Assembly: GCA_016792625.1 (NCBI GenBank)
Contig: JAEUKK010000039.1
Span: 1-64,000, forward strand
DNA from: Deltaproteobacteria bacterium
GTDB lineage: Bacteria > Myxococcota_A > UBA796 > UBA2385
Length of the DNA: 64,000 bases
Direction of reading: 5' to 3'
Shown: positions 41,871 to 51,568 of the stretch, piece by piece
How the letters are laid out: each line of letters begins with the position of its first letter
How positions within the stretch are numbered: the first letter of the stretch is position 1
Notes under the pieces: model-generated
Seen by the model: only the letters and a program-made list of their open reading frames with translations
Databases searched by the model: none
What the model was told of the DNA's origin: nothing
Position numbers and translations under genes: made by a program

Positions 41871-44800
41871 CGCAGCTGCTCCGCGACCCAGCGGGCCAGC
41901 TCCAGCGGGCTCAAGGCGGCCACGGGCATCCCCGCCTCCTTCACCATCTCAGCGATGGGCACGCTGTACCGGGGGACCGCGCGGTCATCGAGCGCGGCGA
42001 GCCCGAGGCAGGTCACCCCGGCCCCGGTGAGGCTGCGGACCTCGTGGACCAAGCGGCCGGGCCGGCCGCCCTCCTCGAAGTCCGAGACGACGACCACGAG
42101 GGTGCGCGAGGGGGTGCGGACCAACCGGCGGGCGTAGGCCAGGGCCTTGCCGATGTCGGTGCCCCCGCCCACGTGGACCTCGAGCAGCAGCGCCAGCGGG
42201 TCATCGCAGTGGGCGCTGAGGTCGATCACCTCAGTGCTAAACGCGAGGAAGTTGACCTCAACCGCGGGCAGCCCGCCGATGATCGCCGCCATCATCGCCG
42301 CATAGATCACCGAGGCCTCCATCGAGCCCGAGGTGTCAACGACGAGGATGACGCGCCAGTCCATGCTCCGGCGGCTGCGGCGCCGGTACAGCACCCGTTC
42401 GGGGGCGAGCCGCCAGGTGCCGTCCTCTGCTTGGCGGGCCGTATGCAGGTTCGACCGGATCACCCCGGGCAGGTCGACCCGATCTGTGCGGTGCCGCGTG
42501 CGCCGGGGGCTGAGCAGCCCGCTGAGCGCCGGCTGCGCCCGCACGGCGAGCGCCTCGACCAGCTGCTCGGTGATGCGCCGCGCGAGGGCCCGCAGCCGGG
42601 CGCGGTCGGCCTCGGGCATCCCGCCCCGGAGCTGCAGCACCGCAGCCAACAGCTCGACGCTGGGGCGCACCTGCTCGGGGTCGAGTTCAAGCGCCGCGGC
42701 CGGCAGCCCCGCCGCGGCCGCGCGACCGAGGACCTCCTCCCGCACACGCTCCCCGAACAGGGCGTTGAGCTCCTCGCCCCACTCGCGGGCGGTGGGGAAG
42801 CTGGGCTCGTCCCCGCCCAGATCGCCGCCGTTCCCTTCGCCCCGGGGCAAGGCGCCGTCGATGCCCCGCATGAGGCGGCGGGCCATCGGGCTCAGCCGGC
42901 GCCGCTGCTGGGCGAGCACCATCCGCCAGCGCTCGATTGGAGGGATGCCCCCGACCGGCGCTGGCGCGCGCTCGGGTGCGGCGGTCGCGTCTTCACTCCA
43001 GGCGAGCGGAGCCGGCAAGCCCAGCGCGGTCAGGGCGCCCTGGGCCGCGAGCTCCGCGCGGGCCATCGCGAGGAGGGTCTCCGGGCTGTGCTCAAGCAGC
43101 CCGAGGGCGGACCGCGGGCCCGCCCAGCCGCCGAGGGCCGGGGCGAGCTGCCGGAGCAGGCGCTCCCGCGCGGGTGCGCTGAGACCGCCAAAGCCGACCC
43201 GCAGCGGCAGCAGCAGGCGGAGAAACTGCGGGTCGGGCTCGCCCTCGACCAGGTCGCGGGCCGCGGCGAGGACCGGCTCGTGGGCCTCGAAGATGACCTC
43301 AGCCGCGCTGACCAGGCCGACCAGCCAGCCGCTGAGGCGGTCGTTCGCCTCGGGCGCACCGGCAGCGAGGCCGAGGCCCCGGAGGGTGGAGGCCACCGCC
43401 TCGGGCGAGAGGTCCTCGAGCACGAGGGAAGCCCCGGCCGCCGCGCCACGCATGAGCGGGCTGGCCCGCTCGGCCAGCTCTCGCAACGCGAAGAGCAGCC
43501 GATCCGGCACGGCGAGGTGACCAACCGAGAGGTCGTCGTCGGCGCCCGCGTCGGCCGCGGCCCGGGCGGCCACGCCCCGACAGAGGGCCCCGAGGGCCCG
43601 CGCGTCGCGGGGCTCTTCGCTGCCGGCGACGCCATCGAGGCAGCGGATGGCCGCGTGCAGCAGCAGCTCGGGGAGCGGCGGCCGGGGATCGTCGGCCGCG
43701 GGGTGCAGGCGCGGGCTGCGCCAGGGCCCGACCGCGCCGTGCAGGCGCGCCGCAGAGCCCTCTCCCGGGGGCGGGAGGGCCGGGACCTGGTGACGCCGGA
43801 GCCGCTCCACGAGATCGATGGCCTCGACCAGCTCTTCGAGCCCGGCGACGGGTAGCCCGCGCAGCTCGAGCTCGTGCAGCGCGATCTCGACATGGCCATG
43901 CAAGCCGCAGTCCGCGGCGACCTGCAGCTGACCGAGCAGCGCGCGGGCGTCGACGCGGTCATCGAGCTCGAGCTGGGCCCGCTCCTCGCGCAGCCGCTCC
44001 GACAACGCCTGGGTGAGCCGCGGGCCGCGGGCCGCGTGCAGCGCCACCGTCGCCGCGGTGGTGTCGGTCCACTCGGCGGTCCACCGGGCGGTCAGGCGTG
44101 GCAGGCCGTCATCGTCGAGGACCTCGTCGTCGCGGGTGGCGTAGTGCACGCCCAAGTGGTGCAAGCGGAGCAGGGCAACGTGCCGCCGACGGTCCAGCTC
44201 GCTGCGGAGGGGATCGAGCTCAAGCACCTTCGCCGGGGCGCCCGGCCCCGGCAGCTTCAGGGCCTCGATCAAGCCCTCGACCTCGACCTCGAGACCGCCG
44301 CGGGGCACACCCGGCGGCAAGCGCCCCCGCCGCTCACCGATGAGCGCGAGGTCGACGCAGCGCGCGAGCACCCGGCCTCGCCCCTGCTCTTCGCCCTGGG
44401 CCAGGGTCAGGGTGAGCGCCTCGCGCAGCTCACGGCGCCCAGCGCGCCGCAGGTCGCGGAGCGCGGCGAGATCGACGGCCACTCGCGCGGTCTCGCGGGC
44501 ATCGGGCAGGGAGGCCACGTGCCCGAGCGCGCGCAGGCGCCGGCAGATGTCGACCGCCAAGGCGGCCGCGGCACGGCCCCCGTCGGGGTCTTGGTCGGCC
44601 GCGAGGGCCTCGAGGCGCCGCTGCTGCCAGGCCGGGTCGGCGATGCCCGCGGGGTAGCCCGAGCTCGGGTCGAAGCGCCCATACGAGTAGGGGATCAACG
44701 CCACGGGCGCAGGCAGCGGAGCCGGCGCGTCGTCGGCGAGGCGGGGGAGAGGGTCCACCCCCTGCCCGTCGGAGAGGAGCAGCCCTGCGGCGTGCGCGCT

Positions 44801-45511
44801 GCCGACGATCGCCGCCGCCCCCTCTGCGCCGCGGGCCTGGAGCCGCGCCCGCATGTGGGCCTCGCGCTGCAAGAGCTCTGCGTCGGCGCCGCCCTCCGCC
44901 CGGACGGCCCAGCCATAGGCCAGGGCGGCGCGGCGAAGCGCCTCGGGCTGGGTCGACTCGGCGTGCTGCTCGACCAGCCGCTCCCAGAGGTCGGCGCCCT
45001 CGAGCCCGAGGCCGGCCCGGACCTTCGCGAGCAGCTCGGGGGGCCCGCCCGGCTCGGCGGAGGGGCCACCATCGGCGGCATCGGCCTCCGGCTCACCTTC
45101 AGCGGAGGCGGGCGCCATGCGCCCCGCCTCTGCCGCCGCGTCGGACCGCCGCCGGGTCACCGGCAGATCGAAGGCCTCCACTGGCACGTTGTTCCGAGCC
45201 GCCCAGCGGATCGCGACCAGCTCCGGAGAGAAGTCTGCCAGGGGATAGAAGACCACATCGCCCTCAGCCGCGGTGCCCCGATCCACCGTGGCGGCCAGCG
45301 GGGCCAAGGCGTCGGGGTGCCCGAGGTGGACCAGGAGCGGCTGCAGCTCGACGGGCAGCTCGACGAAGACCACCCGCGGGCGGAGCGCGTCGAGGAGGGC
45401 GGGCAGGGCCGCCGCGCAGGCCGGGCTGTGGTGGCGGACCCCGAAGAGCCACGGCGCCCGCGCCGACGTGAGCTGCTCGAGGGCGGTCTCGGGGTCACAG
45501 AGGGCGGACAT
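41867..45511 (-). CDS. DUF5682-like / von Willebrand A fusion protein, 1214 aa
   Basis: The N-terminus resembles DUF5682 (PWLFGVRHHSPACAAALPALL, VVFVELPVELQPLL), a large family of unknown function found with MoxR/vWA genes. A long helical middle follows. The C-terminal vWA domain begins at WRVILVVDTSGSMEAS, with the MIDAS motif DTSGS at about residues 1057-1061, then GGGTDIGKAL and VVVVSDFEEGG, so metal-ion-dependent binding is expected. In many bacteria DUF5682 and vWA are separate genes; here they are one chain. It lies 76 bases after the MoxR gene and overlaps the SWIM gene. Likely partner of the MoxR ATPase. DUF5682 assignment is from memory of the family start. Confidence 0.8.
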   Translation of the reverse strand: MSALCDPETALEQLTSARAPWLFGVRHHSPACAAALPALLDALRPRVVFVELPVELQPLLVHLGHPDALAPLAATVDRGTAAEGDVVFYPLADFSPELVAIRWAARNNVPVEAFDLPVTRRRSDAAAEAGRMAPASAEGEPEADAADGGPSAEPGGPPELLAKVRAGLGLEGADLWERLVEQHAESTQPEALRRAALAYGWAVRAEGGADAELLQREAHMRARLQARGAEGAAAIVGSAHAAGLLLSDGQGVDPLPRLADDAPAPLPAPVALIPYSYGRFDPSSGYPAGIADPAWQQRRLEALAADQDPDGGRAAAALAVDICRRLRALGHVASLPDARETARVAVDLAALRDLRRAGRRELREALTLTLAQGEEQGRGRVLARCVDLALIGERRGRLPPGVPRGGLEVEVEGLIEALKLPGPGAPAKVLELDPLRSELDRRRHVALLRLHHLGVHYATRDDEVLDDDGLPRLTARWTAEWTDTTAATVALHAARGPRLTQALSERLREERAQLELDDRVDARALLGQLQVAADCGLHGHVEIALHELELRGLPVAGLEELVEAIDLVERLRRHQVPALPPPGEGSAARLHGAVGPWRSPRLHPAADDPRPPLPELLLHAAIRCLDGVAGSEEPRDARALGALCRGVAARAAADAGADDDLSVGHLAVPDRLLFALRELAERASPLMRGAAAGASLVLEDLSPEAVASTLRGLGLAAGAPEANDRLSGWLVGLVSAAEVIFEAHEPVLAAARDLVEGEPDPQFLRLLLPLRVGFGGLSAPARERLLRQLAPALGGWAGPRSALGLLEHSPETLLAMARAELAAQGALTALGLPAPLAWSEDATAAPERAPAPVGGIPPIERWRMVLAQQRRRLSPMARRLMRGIDGALPRGEGNGGDLGGDEPSFPTAREWGEELNALFGERVREEVLGRAAAAGLPAAALELDPEQVRPSVELLAAVLQLRGGMPEADRARLRALARRITEQLVEALAVRAQPALSGLLSPRRTRHRTDRVDLPGVIRSNLHTARQAEDGTWRLAPERVLYRRRSRRSMDWRVILVVDTSGSMEASVIYAAMMAAIIGGLPAVEVNFLAFSTEVIDLSAHCDDPLALLLEVHVGGGTDIGKALAYARRLVRTPSRTLVVVVSDFEEGGRPGRLVHEVRSLTGAGVTCLGLAALDDRAVPRYSVPIAEMVKEAGMPVAALSPLELARWVAEQLR

Positions 45512-45587
45512 CGGCTGCGCTCCAGGGAGGGCCGGTGGCCGCTCCGGCGGTCGCGCGGAGCGGCGGGGGTTCAGCGCGGCGGCGCGC

Positions 45588-46739
45588 TCAGCCGTCGATG
45601 AGGGCGCCGCGGGCCGCCGCGACGCGCTCCCAGGTGGGGTCCCGCTCGGCCCGGCGCTTGACCGGCCCGTCGAAGTAGGCGATCAGCCGAGCCCGGTCCT
45701 TGGGCTCGTCTTTGAGGACGACGCCGAGCAGGTGCTCAGGCAGAAGTGAGGCAGGCCCGCCGCGCTCGGGGAACCAGCCCGCCTGCAGCACCAGTGAGGT
45801 GGACGCGGCCACGGCCTCTGCGGTGCTCATCACCGTCGCCGGGCGCTCGACCGCCCAGCCCTCGTCGGTGCGCCCGGCCCGCAGGTCGCGGAAGGCCGTG
45901 ACCAAGGCGGTGAGCACCTGCAGGTCGACGGGCAGCGCTTCGCCCGCCCGCTGCACCGCAGCCACCGTCTGGCGGTGGACCAGGTCGACCTCCAGCTGGA
46001 GGTCAGCGATGGGGGGCACGGTCTCAAAGTTGAACCGCCGCTTGAGCGCGGCCGACATCTCGGACACGCCGCGGTCCCGCAGGTTTGCCGTCGCGATGAG
46101 GTTGAAGCCAGGCGCGGCTTCGACCACGCCCTCGTCGCCCAGCTCGGGCACGGCGAGACGCCGGTCGGAGAGGATCGAGACCAGCGCGTCCTGCACCTCG
46201 GGTAGGCAGCGCGTGACCTCTTCGACCCGGGCCAGCGCGCCCCGCCGCATCGCCTGGAGCACCGGCGAGGGCACCAAGGCCGCCGGGCTGGGCCCCTGGG
46301 CCAAGAGCGCCGCGTAGTTCCAGCCGTAGCGGAGCTGGTCCTCGGTGGTGCCAGCGGTGCCCTGGACGGTGAGCGCGCTGGTGCCGCTGATCGCCGCCGC
46401 CAACAGCTCGGAGAGCATCGACTTCGCGGTGCCCGGCTCTCCGACGAGCAGGAGCCCCCGTTGGCCGGCGAGGGTCACCACCGCACGCTCGACCAGCGCA
46501 CGATCACCGACGAACTTGGCGGAGATCTCGACGCCGCCGGCGCTGCCGCCCCCGACGATGAAGCGCACCACCTGCTGCGGGCTGAGGAGCCAGCCTGGGG
46601 GTCGCCGGCCCGCGTCCTCGGCGCGCAGGGCGTCGAGCTCGGCGGCGAAGCGCCGCTCGGGCGGCGGGGCCTGCACCGCAGCGCCCTCTGGCTGCGCAGC
46701 GGGAGCGGCGGCGGGCGCCGCGGTCGACTTCTTGGCCAT
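45588..46739 (-). CDS. MoxR-family AAA+ ATPase
   Basis: 383 aa. Walker A VGEPGTAKSMLSE (about residues 96-108), Walker B-type segment ARVEEVTRCLPEVQDALVSIL with the Glu-rich DEXx position, sensor region NLIATANLRDRGVSEM and arginine-finger-like LKRRFNFE. MoxR ATPases act as chaperones that load or remodel proteins together with vWA partners. ATG overlaps the stop of the 1609-aa gene by one base (a GTG one codon earlier is equally possible). A disordered Ala/Pro-rich N-terminus precedes the ATPase. The Walker A Thr-to-Ser position (AKS) is within family variation. Confidence 0.9.
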   Translation of the reverse strand: MAKKSTAAPAAAPAAQPEGAAVQAPPPERRFAAELDALRAEDAGRRPPGWLLSPQQVVRFIVGGGSAGGVEISAKFVGDRALVERAVVTLAGQRGLLLVGEPGTAKSMLSELLAAAISGTSALTVQGTAGTTEDQLRYGWNYAALLAQGPSPAALVPSPVLQAMRRGALARVEEVTRCLPEVQDALVSILSDRRLAVPELGDEGVVEAAPGFNLIATANLRDRGVSEMSAALKRRFNFETVPPIADLQLEVDLVHRQTVAAVQRAGEALPVDLQVLTALVTAFRDLRAGRTDEGWAVERPATVMSTAEAVAASTSLVLQAGWFPERGGPASLLPEHLLGVVLKDEPKDRARLIAYFDGPVKRRAERDPTWERVAAARGALIDG

Positions 46740-49700
46740 CACTCACCCCCAAGGCGCGGGGCGTCGCCCGCGGTGACCCGAGCCCAGGCCCGGCGGAACA
46801 GGTCGCCCACCGGCTCGAGCGGAACCAGGGGCTCGACGACGTCCACGGCGACCCCACCGACCTTCCACTGGTAGAGCGGCAGCTTCCACTTCTCAATGGG
46901 GAGGTCCGGGGCGCCGAGCGCCTCCCAACCACCGGGGAGGAAGTGCTCCCGCCCCGCCCGGGGCCGCTTGCCGGCGGTCAGCAGGCCTCTCTCGATCAGC
47001 GGGGCCTCGGCCTTTGCGTAGGCCGGCGCCTTCCAACCGTTCCACTCGAGCACGCGCTTCTTCGTGGGATCAGGGAGCGCGAGCACCTGCAGGTACAGCG
47101 TGGCGCTGTCCTCGGTGAGGCCGTGGGCGTCCATGGCGGCGCGCACGGTCTCGGGGGCCGACCGGCGCGGGTCTTGGTCCCAGGTGCCCGCGGGCACGGC
47201 GGGGTCGAGGCCCCGGGCGACCGCGGCGCGGAAGGCCGGGCTGCGCGCCGCGCGCCACCGCGCGACGGTCGGGCGCCCCATGTCGGGGTCGAGGCCGAGC
47301 GCGGCCTTGAGCACGGGGCCGTCTTGGTCGGCGCAGCGGGCCGGGCGCAGGTAGCCCTGGATGTGGTGGACGCCCTGCACGAGAACGATGGACCCGTCGT
47401 CCTTCGCGCGGATGCTCCGCTGCTGATCGCCCTCCCCCTCGGTGAAGACCTGCTCGGGGGCGTCCATCGCCTTCATCAAGGCCTCGCCGCGGGCCTTGTC
47501 CTTGGCGTCCCAGGTGTAGACCGAGCCGATATCCAGCACGAAGTCGGCGCCATTGACGCAGGCCAGGAGCTCCTCGACCAGCGCGCCGAGGCCCGCGCGC
47601 ACCGGGTCGCCCGCCGGGGTCACATACAACAGCCACGCGACGCCATTGAGCACCGACTCGACGTCGGCGACGTCACAGACGCGCTCGGAGAGCGCCTCGA
47701 AGCCGTCTGCGCTCAGCCTGCCGGGCTGGGTCGGCGTCCACCGGGGGCGGTGGCTAGGGTTGAGCAGGACCTCGAGGAACTGCGCCCGCTCGCGGTTGAC
47801 CGCGTTCGCTGTCTTGAGCAGCTCTTCTGGGATCTGCACGCGGGCCCCGACCAGGCTGCGGTAGCCCGCGGCGATCCGCGCGATGAGCCCCGCAGGGTCG
47901 GCCCACAGCGCCTCGGGAGCGTCGGTTTGCACAGCGTCCGCGAACAGCTTCGCCTGCTTGGTGCGGTCCGAGGTGCCATCCGCGTCCAGCAGCGGCGCGA
48001 GCGCTTGGTCACCGACCTTGACGTCGGCGACCTTCATGCCCATGCGCCCCCGCAGCTCGGGGCCGAGGCTGTCGGTCTTCCAGCTTGAGCCGCGGGGGTG
48101 CCCCCAGAGCAGCAAGCGCGCCGCGGCCATCGGGAGCCCAACCTCGTCGGCCAAGCGCTGCACATCGGCGTCTGCGACAGCGCGCGCCCCGTTCGTGCGC
48201 AGCGCCTCTGCGGCCCGGCGCAGCTGAGCGGCGTCCTCGGGCAGCTGAACCGGGCCCTCCTCAAGCAAGCTCCCACCGGTGGGCACGGCGAAGCCATCTG
48301 CGCCAGCGGCCTCGATGACCGAGATGTCCCACCCATCGTCGTCGTAGTTGTCGCAGCTGCAGATGTAGCGGTGGTCCGCCTCGGTGAAGGTCCAGATCGG
48401 CGCCGGCCAGTCACAATAGGAGGTGCCGGGATTGGCCACCTGGGCCATCGCGTGGGTGCGCCCGGGCACACGGATCTTCGCGCGCCGCAGCTGCACCCCG
48501 CCCATCACCAGGCCGCTGTCGGCCCAGACCTCGAGAGCACGCGCCAGCGTCTGCCGCTGCTCGTCCGAGCCGACGCTGCCCACGAAGACCATGGCGCGCC
48601 AGCGGTCCCCGGAGGTCTCCCAGCGCAGCGCCGTGGTCGTGACCTTGACCGCCTCGCCCCGCAGCCAGGCGCCTGCCGTCTGCAGGGCCCGACCGAAGTC
48701 AGCGGTGTGGCCGGTGTAGGCGACGCCCGCCGGCTCGCAGAAGGCCTGCATCAGGTGGTCAGGCGCGATGGCGGGCAGCTCGTCTTCGTCGTCCTCGTCG
48801 CCTTCGTCTGCGTCGGCGCGCTCCCCTCGGAGCAGCGCGGCCGTGGACTTGGCCAGCGCCGCGCCGGCGCGGGCCTGGGCGGCCACCGCCTCGAGCAGCT
48901 CAGGCGCGGTCAGCCCGGGGACGATCTCGGCCACACGGGCCATCAGCGCCGCGAGGTCAGGCCCCTCATCCTTGGGGTGGGCCTGCGCGGCCGCGATGAG
49001 CGCTTCGGCCTGCTCGACGCTGGCCGCACGGAGCGCGCTGCTGCCCGCGGGGTCGCGGGGCGCGAGGAAGTGCCAAAGCGCAAAAGGCGGGAGATTGCGC
49101 CACCCCACGCCCCAGGGGCCGTCGGACTCGCCGAGCACCCGCCGGGCACCGGGCTCGTACACAGTCAACGAGCCCCGCCACCCCACGTCAACAACGAGGG
49201 GCGCGCCCTGACCGGGAAGCGTGATCAAGCCATCGGGTCGGGTCTGCCGCGGGTCATCGATGACAACGCCGCGCCCGTCGGCCTGCTCGTACACGCCCAC
49301 CCCATCAGCGGTCTGGCGGTAGCGGAAGCCGTACAGGCCACCCGCGCAGCCCACCACCGCGCCGGGGCTGCCCGCCGGCACGGCCCGCAGCTGCAGCGGC
49401 CAGCTCTCGGCCCCCACAGCGAAGGCGGGGAGGGGCCCCTCGGTCAGCGTGCCGCTGCGGGGATCGAAGGGCTTCCACTGATCGCCCTCGCGCACCCAGT
49501 AGGCTTGCCCGTCGCTGAGCACGTGCTCGAAGGACACCGCGGCGCTGTCACCCGCGCGCAGCTCACGGCGGCCCATCACCAAGCCGCCCGAAGGCCCGGG
49601 GTGGCCCTCGATGTGGTTGGTGGTCGGGGCGTTGTCGAACTCGATGATCCGCGAGGGATCACCGCTCCAGTAGGTTTTGCGCTTCGGGTAGCTCCAGATT

Positions 49701-51568
49701 GAGCAGAGGAGCTGCCCGTCGGCGAAGGCGATCGGGTCGGGCGCCGAGCCGTCGATGGTGTGCAGGTCGACCGTCAGCACGCGGTCGGTCGGGCCGAGCA
49801 CAATGGCCTTGACGCTGTTGTAGACAACCGGAGCGTAGGGCGTGCCAGTGATCTCGACCTCGCCGCCCGGCCGCAGCTCGGCGACCGCTTGCTCCCAAGC
49901 CGGCCAGGCCAGCTCGGCGGCCAGGCCGAGGCGCAGCGTGGTCTGCAGGGCTGCCGCGGGCCGAATGCGCTCGAGGCGCTGCTTGACCTCGGGGAACTCG
50001 CTCTGCAGCAGGTCAAAGGCGCTCGACGAGAAGGTCGAGACCTGACCGGTCACCGCGTGCACGCCGCCCTCGCCAGCCTCGGCCGCGAGCCCCAGCGCAG
50101 CCTCAAGCCGCGCGGCGGCCATCGAGGCGAGGCCCGCGGCGGCCTTGTGGAAGCTGTTGGGCGAGCCCACGGAGCTGACGCTCGCCACCAGCAGCCCCCG
50201 CCAGGCCGGGTCGGCGACGATGTGGTCGAGCGGCCGCGCTTGCGCGACCAGAGGACGCACCGCTCCTTCTTCATCCGGCTCCCACCGGAAGTCGTCGGCC
50301 CAGCGGTCGAGGTTGAGCTTGGAATTCTCGTCGGCCTTGGGCGGGGCCAGCGGCACCCCGAGCTCAAGCGCCTCGTCGATCATCATCGCGTCTGCGCCGT
50401 TCCAGTCGGCCTGCAGCAGGTCGACCGGTTCACCAGCGGCCCGCAGCCGCGGCGCCAAGCGACGGAACAGCAGCAGCAGGCCATCGGAGTGGCGCCAACC
50501 CGGCACGAAGCGCCCAAACCAAGCGGCGAGCGAGCCGTGGGGCGGGCCCTGCGCCTCGAGCTGCTCGAGGGCGCCCGCGTCCTCCAGCAGCTTGAGCCAG
50601 AAGCTCGGGAAGGCGTCCTCGCCGCTGCGGGGCTCGGGCAACATCTGCAACAGGCGGGTGCGGACCCGCTCGTCGCGCCGGGCGAGGCCGACCAGGGGCT
50701 CACGCAGCTCGGTCCAGAACTCCTGCGTGGACTTCGCGAGCACGGGCGCGCCGATCAGGGCGGTCAACAACGCGTCGTCGCACTCGGCCTGGGGCACCTT
50801 CGCGGCCTTGGCGGCCCGGCGCAGGTCGGCCAACATCGCCGACCAGGGCTGGAGGCCGCCGAGGGTGCGCCGTGCACAGAGGTCGAGGAAGCGCAGGAAG
50901 CCCTCACGCCCCTGGGCGGCGAGCTCTTTGCCGTGGGCCTGCAGCGCCTTCACGGTCAGCGCGCCGCCGAGCGCGAACTCGAGCCAAGCATCCGCTTGCT
51001 GGCGGGGGTCGACGGTCAGCCCGTGCGCGCGCTCTGCGGCCCGCGCGCGGTCAAAACACGAGGCGGCGAACTGCAGGTTGCCCTGCTCCATGAACGCGCG
51101 GCCGGCTTGCTCCCAATACGAGGGCAGGAAGTGGGGCGCGACCCCCTCGAGCTCGGCGGCGAGGGCGGTGAAGCCGTCGCGCGCGTGCCCGGGCTTGGTG
51201 GTCACACGCGCCGCGTGCTCGCGGAACTGGTCCATGCGGTCGAGGGCGTGGTGCGCGCGCGCGGGGTCGATCATCAGCGCCTGGGCGGGGAAGCCAAGGG
51301 CTTGCCGCCGCCGGCGGGCGATGTCGTCGGCGAAGCCATCGAAGGCGAAGCCCATCCGGGCCATCTCGAGGGCGGCGCCGTCGGCCATCACGTCGGGGAC
51401 CAGCCGAATCACCACGCGCCCCGGCAAGCAGGGGTGGCTGAACCGGCGGGCGTCGACCGTGTCGGTCGGAAGGTCGGCGGGCACGGGCAGGTGGGTCGGC
51501 ACGAGGCCGTTGGCGGCGATGCGCTGCGCCGGGCTCGCGATCAGCACGCCGGGGGTCTGCTCAGGCAT
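46739..51568 (-). CDS. Large protein of unknown function, 1609 aa
   Basis: No family recognised with confidence. No signal peptide or transmembrane segment, so probably cytoplasmic. Three broad parts: a helical N-terminal region (about 1-550) with a TPR-like stretch (FMEQGNLQFAASCFDRARAA); a beta-rich middle (about 550-900) with short repeated strands (YWVREGDQWKPFDPRSG, VGCAGGLYGFRYRQ, GVGVYEQADGRGVVI) that could be a propeller; and an acidic linker (ADEGDEDDEDE) followed by a long helical C-terminal half. It overlaps the WGR gene by 8 bases and MoxR by one, so it is fixed in the operon. It may be the substrate or effector of the MoxR-vWA pair (inference). Confidence 0.8.
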   Translation of the reverse strand: MPEQTPGVLIASPAQRIAANGLVPTHLPVPADLPTDTVDARRFSHPCLPGRVVIRLVPDVMADGAALEMARMGFAFDGFADDIARRRRQALGFPAQALMIDPARAHHALDRMDQFREHAARVTTKPGHARDGFTALAAELEGVAPHFLPSYWEQAGRAFMEQGNLQFAASCFDRARAAERAHGLTVDPRQQADAWLEFALGGALTVKALQAHGKELAAQGREGFLRFLDLCARRTLGGLQPWSAMLADLRRAAKAAKVPQAECDDALLTALIGAPVLAKSTQEFWTELREPLVGLARRDERVRTRLLQMLPEPRSGEDAFPSFWLKLLEDAGALEQLEAQGPPHGSLAAWFGRFVPGWRHSDGLLLLFRRLAPRLRAAGEPVDLLQADWNGADAMMIDEALELGVPLAPPKADENSKLNLDRWADDFRWEPDEEGAVRPLVAQARPLDHIVADPAWRGLLVASVSSVGSPNSFHKAAAGLASMAAARLEAALGLAAEAGEGGVHAVTGQVSTFSSSAFDLLQSEFPEVKQRLERIRPAAALQTTLRLGLAAELAWPAWEQAVAELRPGGEVEITGTPYAPVVYNSVKAIVLGPTDRVLTVDLHTIDGSAPDPIAFADGQLLCSIWSYPKRKTYWSGDPSRIIEFDNAPTTNHIEGHPGPSGGLVMGRRELRAGDSAAVSFEHVLSDGQAYWVREGDQWKPFDPRSGTLTEGPLPAFAVGAESWPLQLRAVPAGSPGAVVGCAGGLYGFRYRQTADGVGVYEQADGRGVVIDDPRQTRPDGLITLPGQGAPLVVDVGWRGSLTVYEPGARRVLGESDGPWGVGWRNLPPFALWHFLAPRDPAGSSALRAASVEQAEALIAAAQAHPKDEGPDLAALMARVAEIVPGLTAPELLEAVAAQARAGAALAKSTAALLRGERADADEGDEDDEDELPAIAPDHLMQAFCEPAGVAYTGHTADFGRALQTAGAWLRGEAVKVTTTALRWETSGDRWRAMVFVGSVGSDEQRQTLARALEVWADSGLVMGGVQLRRAKIRVPGRTHAMAQVANPGTSYCDWPAPIWTFTEADHRYICSCDNYDDDGWDISVIEAAGADGFAVPTGGSLLEEGPVQLPEDAAQLRRAAEALRTNGARAVADADVQRLADEVGLPMAAARLLLWGHPRGSSWKTDSLGPELRGRMGMKVADVKVGDQALAPLLDADGTSDRTKQAKLFADAVQTDAPEALWADPAGLIARIAAGYRSLVGARVQIPEELLKTANAVNRERAQFLEVLLNPSHRPRWTPTQPGRLSADGFEALSERVCDVADVESVLNGVAWLLYVTPAGDPVRAGLGALVEELLACVNGADFVLDIGSVYTWDAKDKARGEALMKAMDAPEQVFTEGEGDQQRSIRAKDDGSIVLVQGVHHIQGYLRPARCADQDGPVLKAALGLDPDMGRPTVARWRAARSPAFRAAVARGLDPAVPAGTWDQDPRRSAPETVRAAMDAHGLTEDSATLYLQVLALPDPTKKRVLEWNGWKAPAYAKAEAPLIERGLLTAGKRPRAGREHFLPGGWEALGAPDLPIEKWKLPLYQWKVGGVAVDVVEPLVPLEPVGDLFRRAWARVTAGDAPRLGGE

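Noticed and set aside
41872..43855. 775-codon plus-strand frame opposite the DUF5682-vWA gene
   Set aside because: Antisense shadow of a gene with an intact MIDAS motif and overlapping operon partners.
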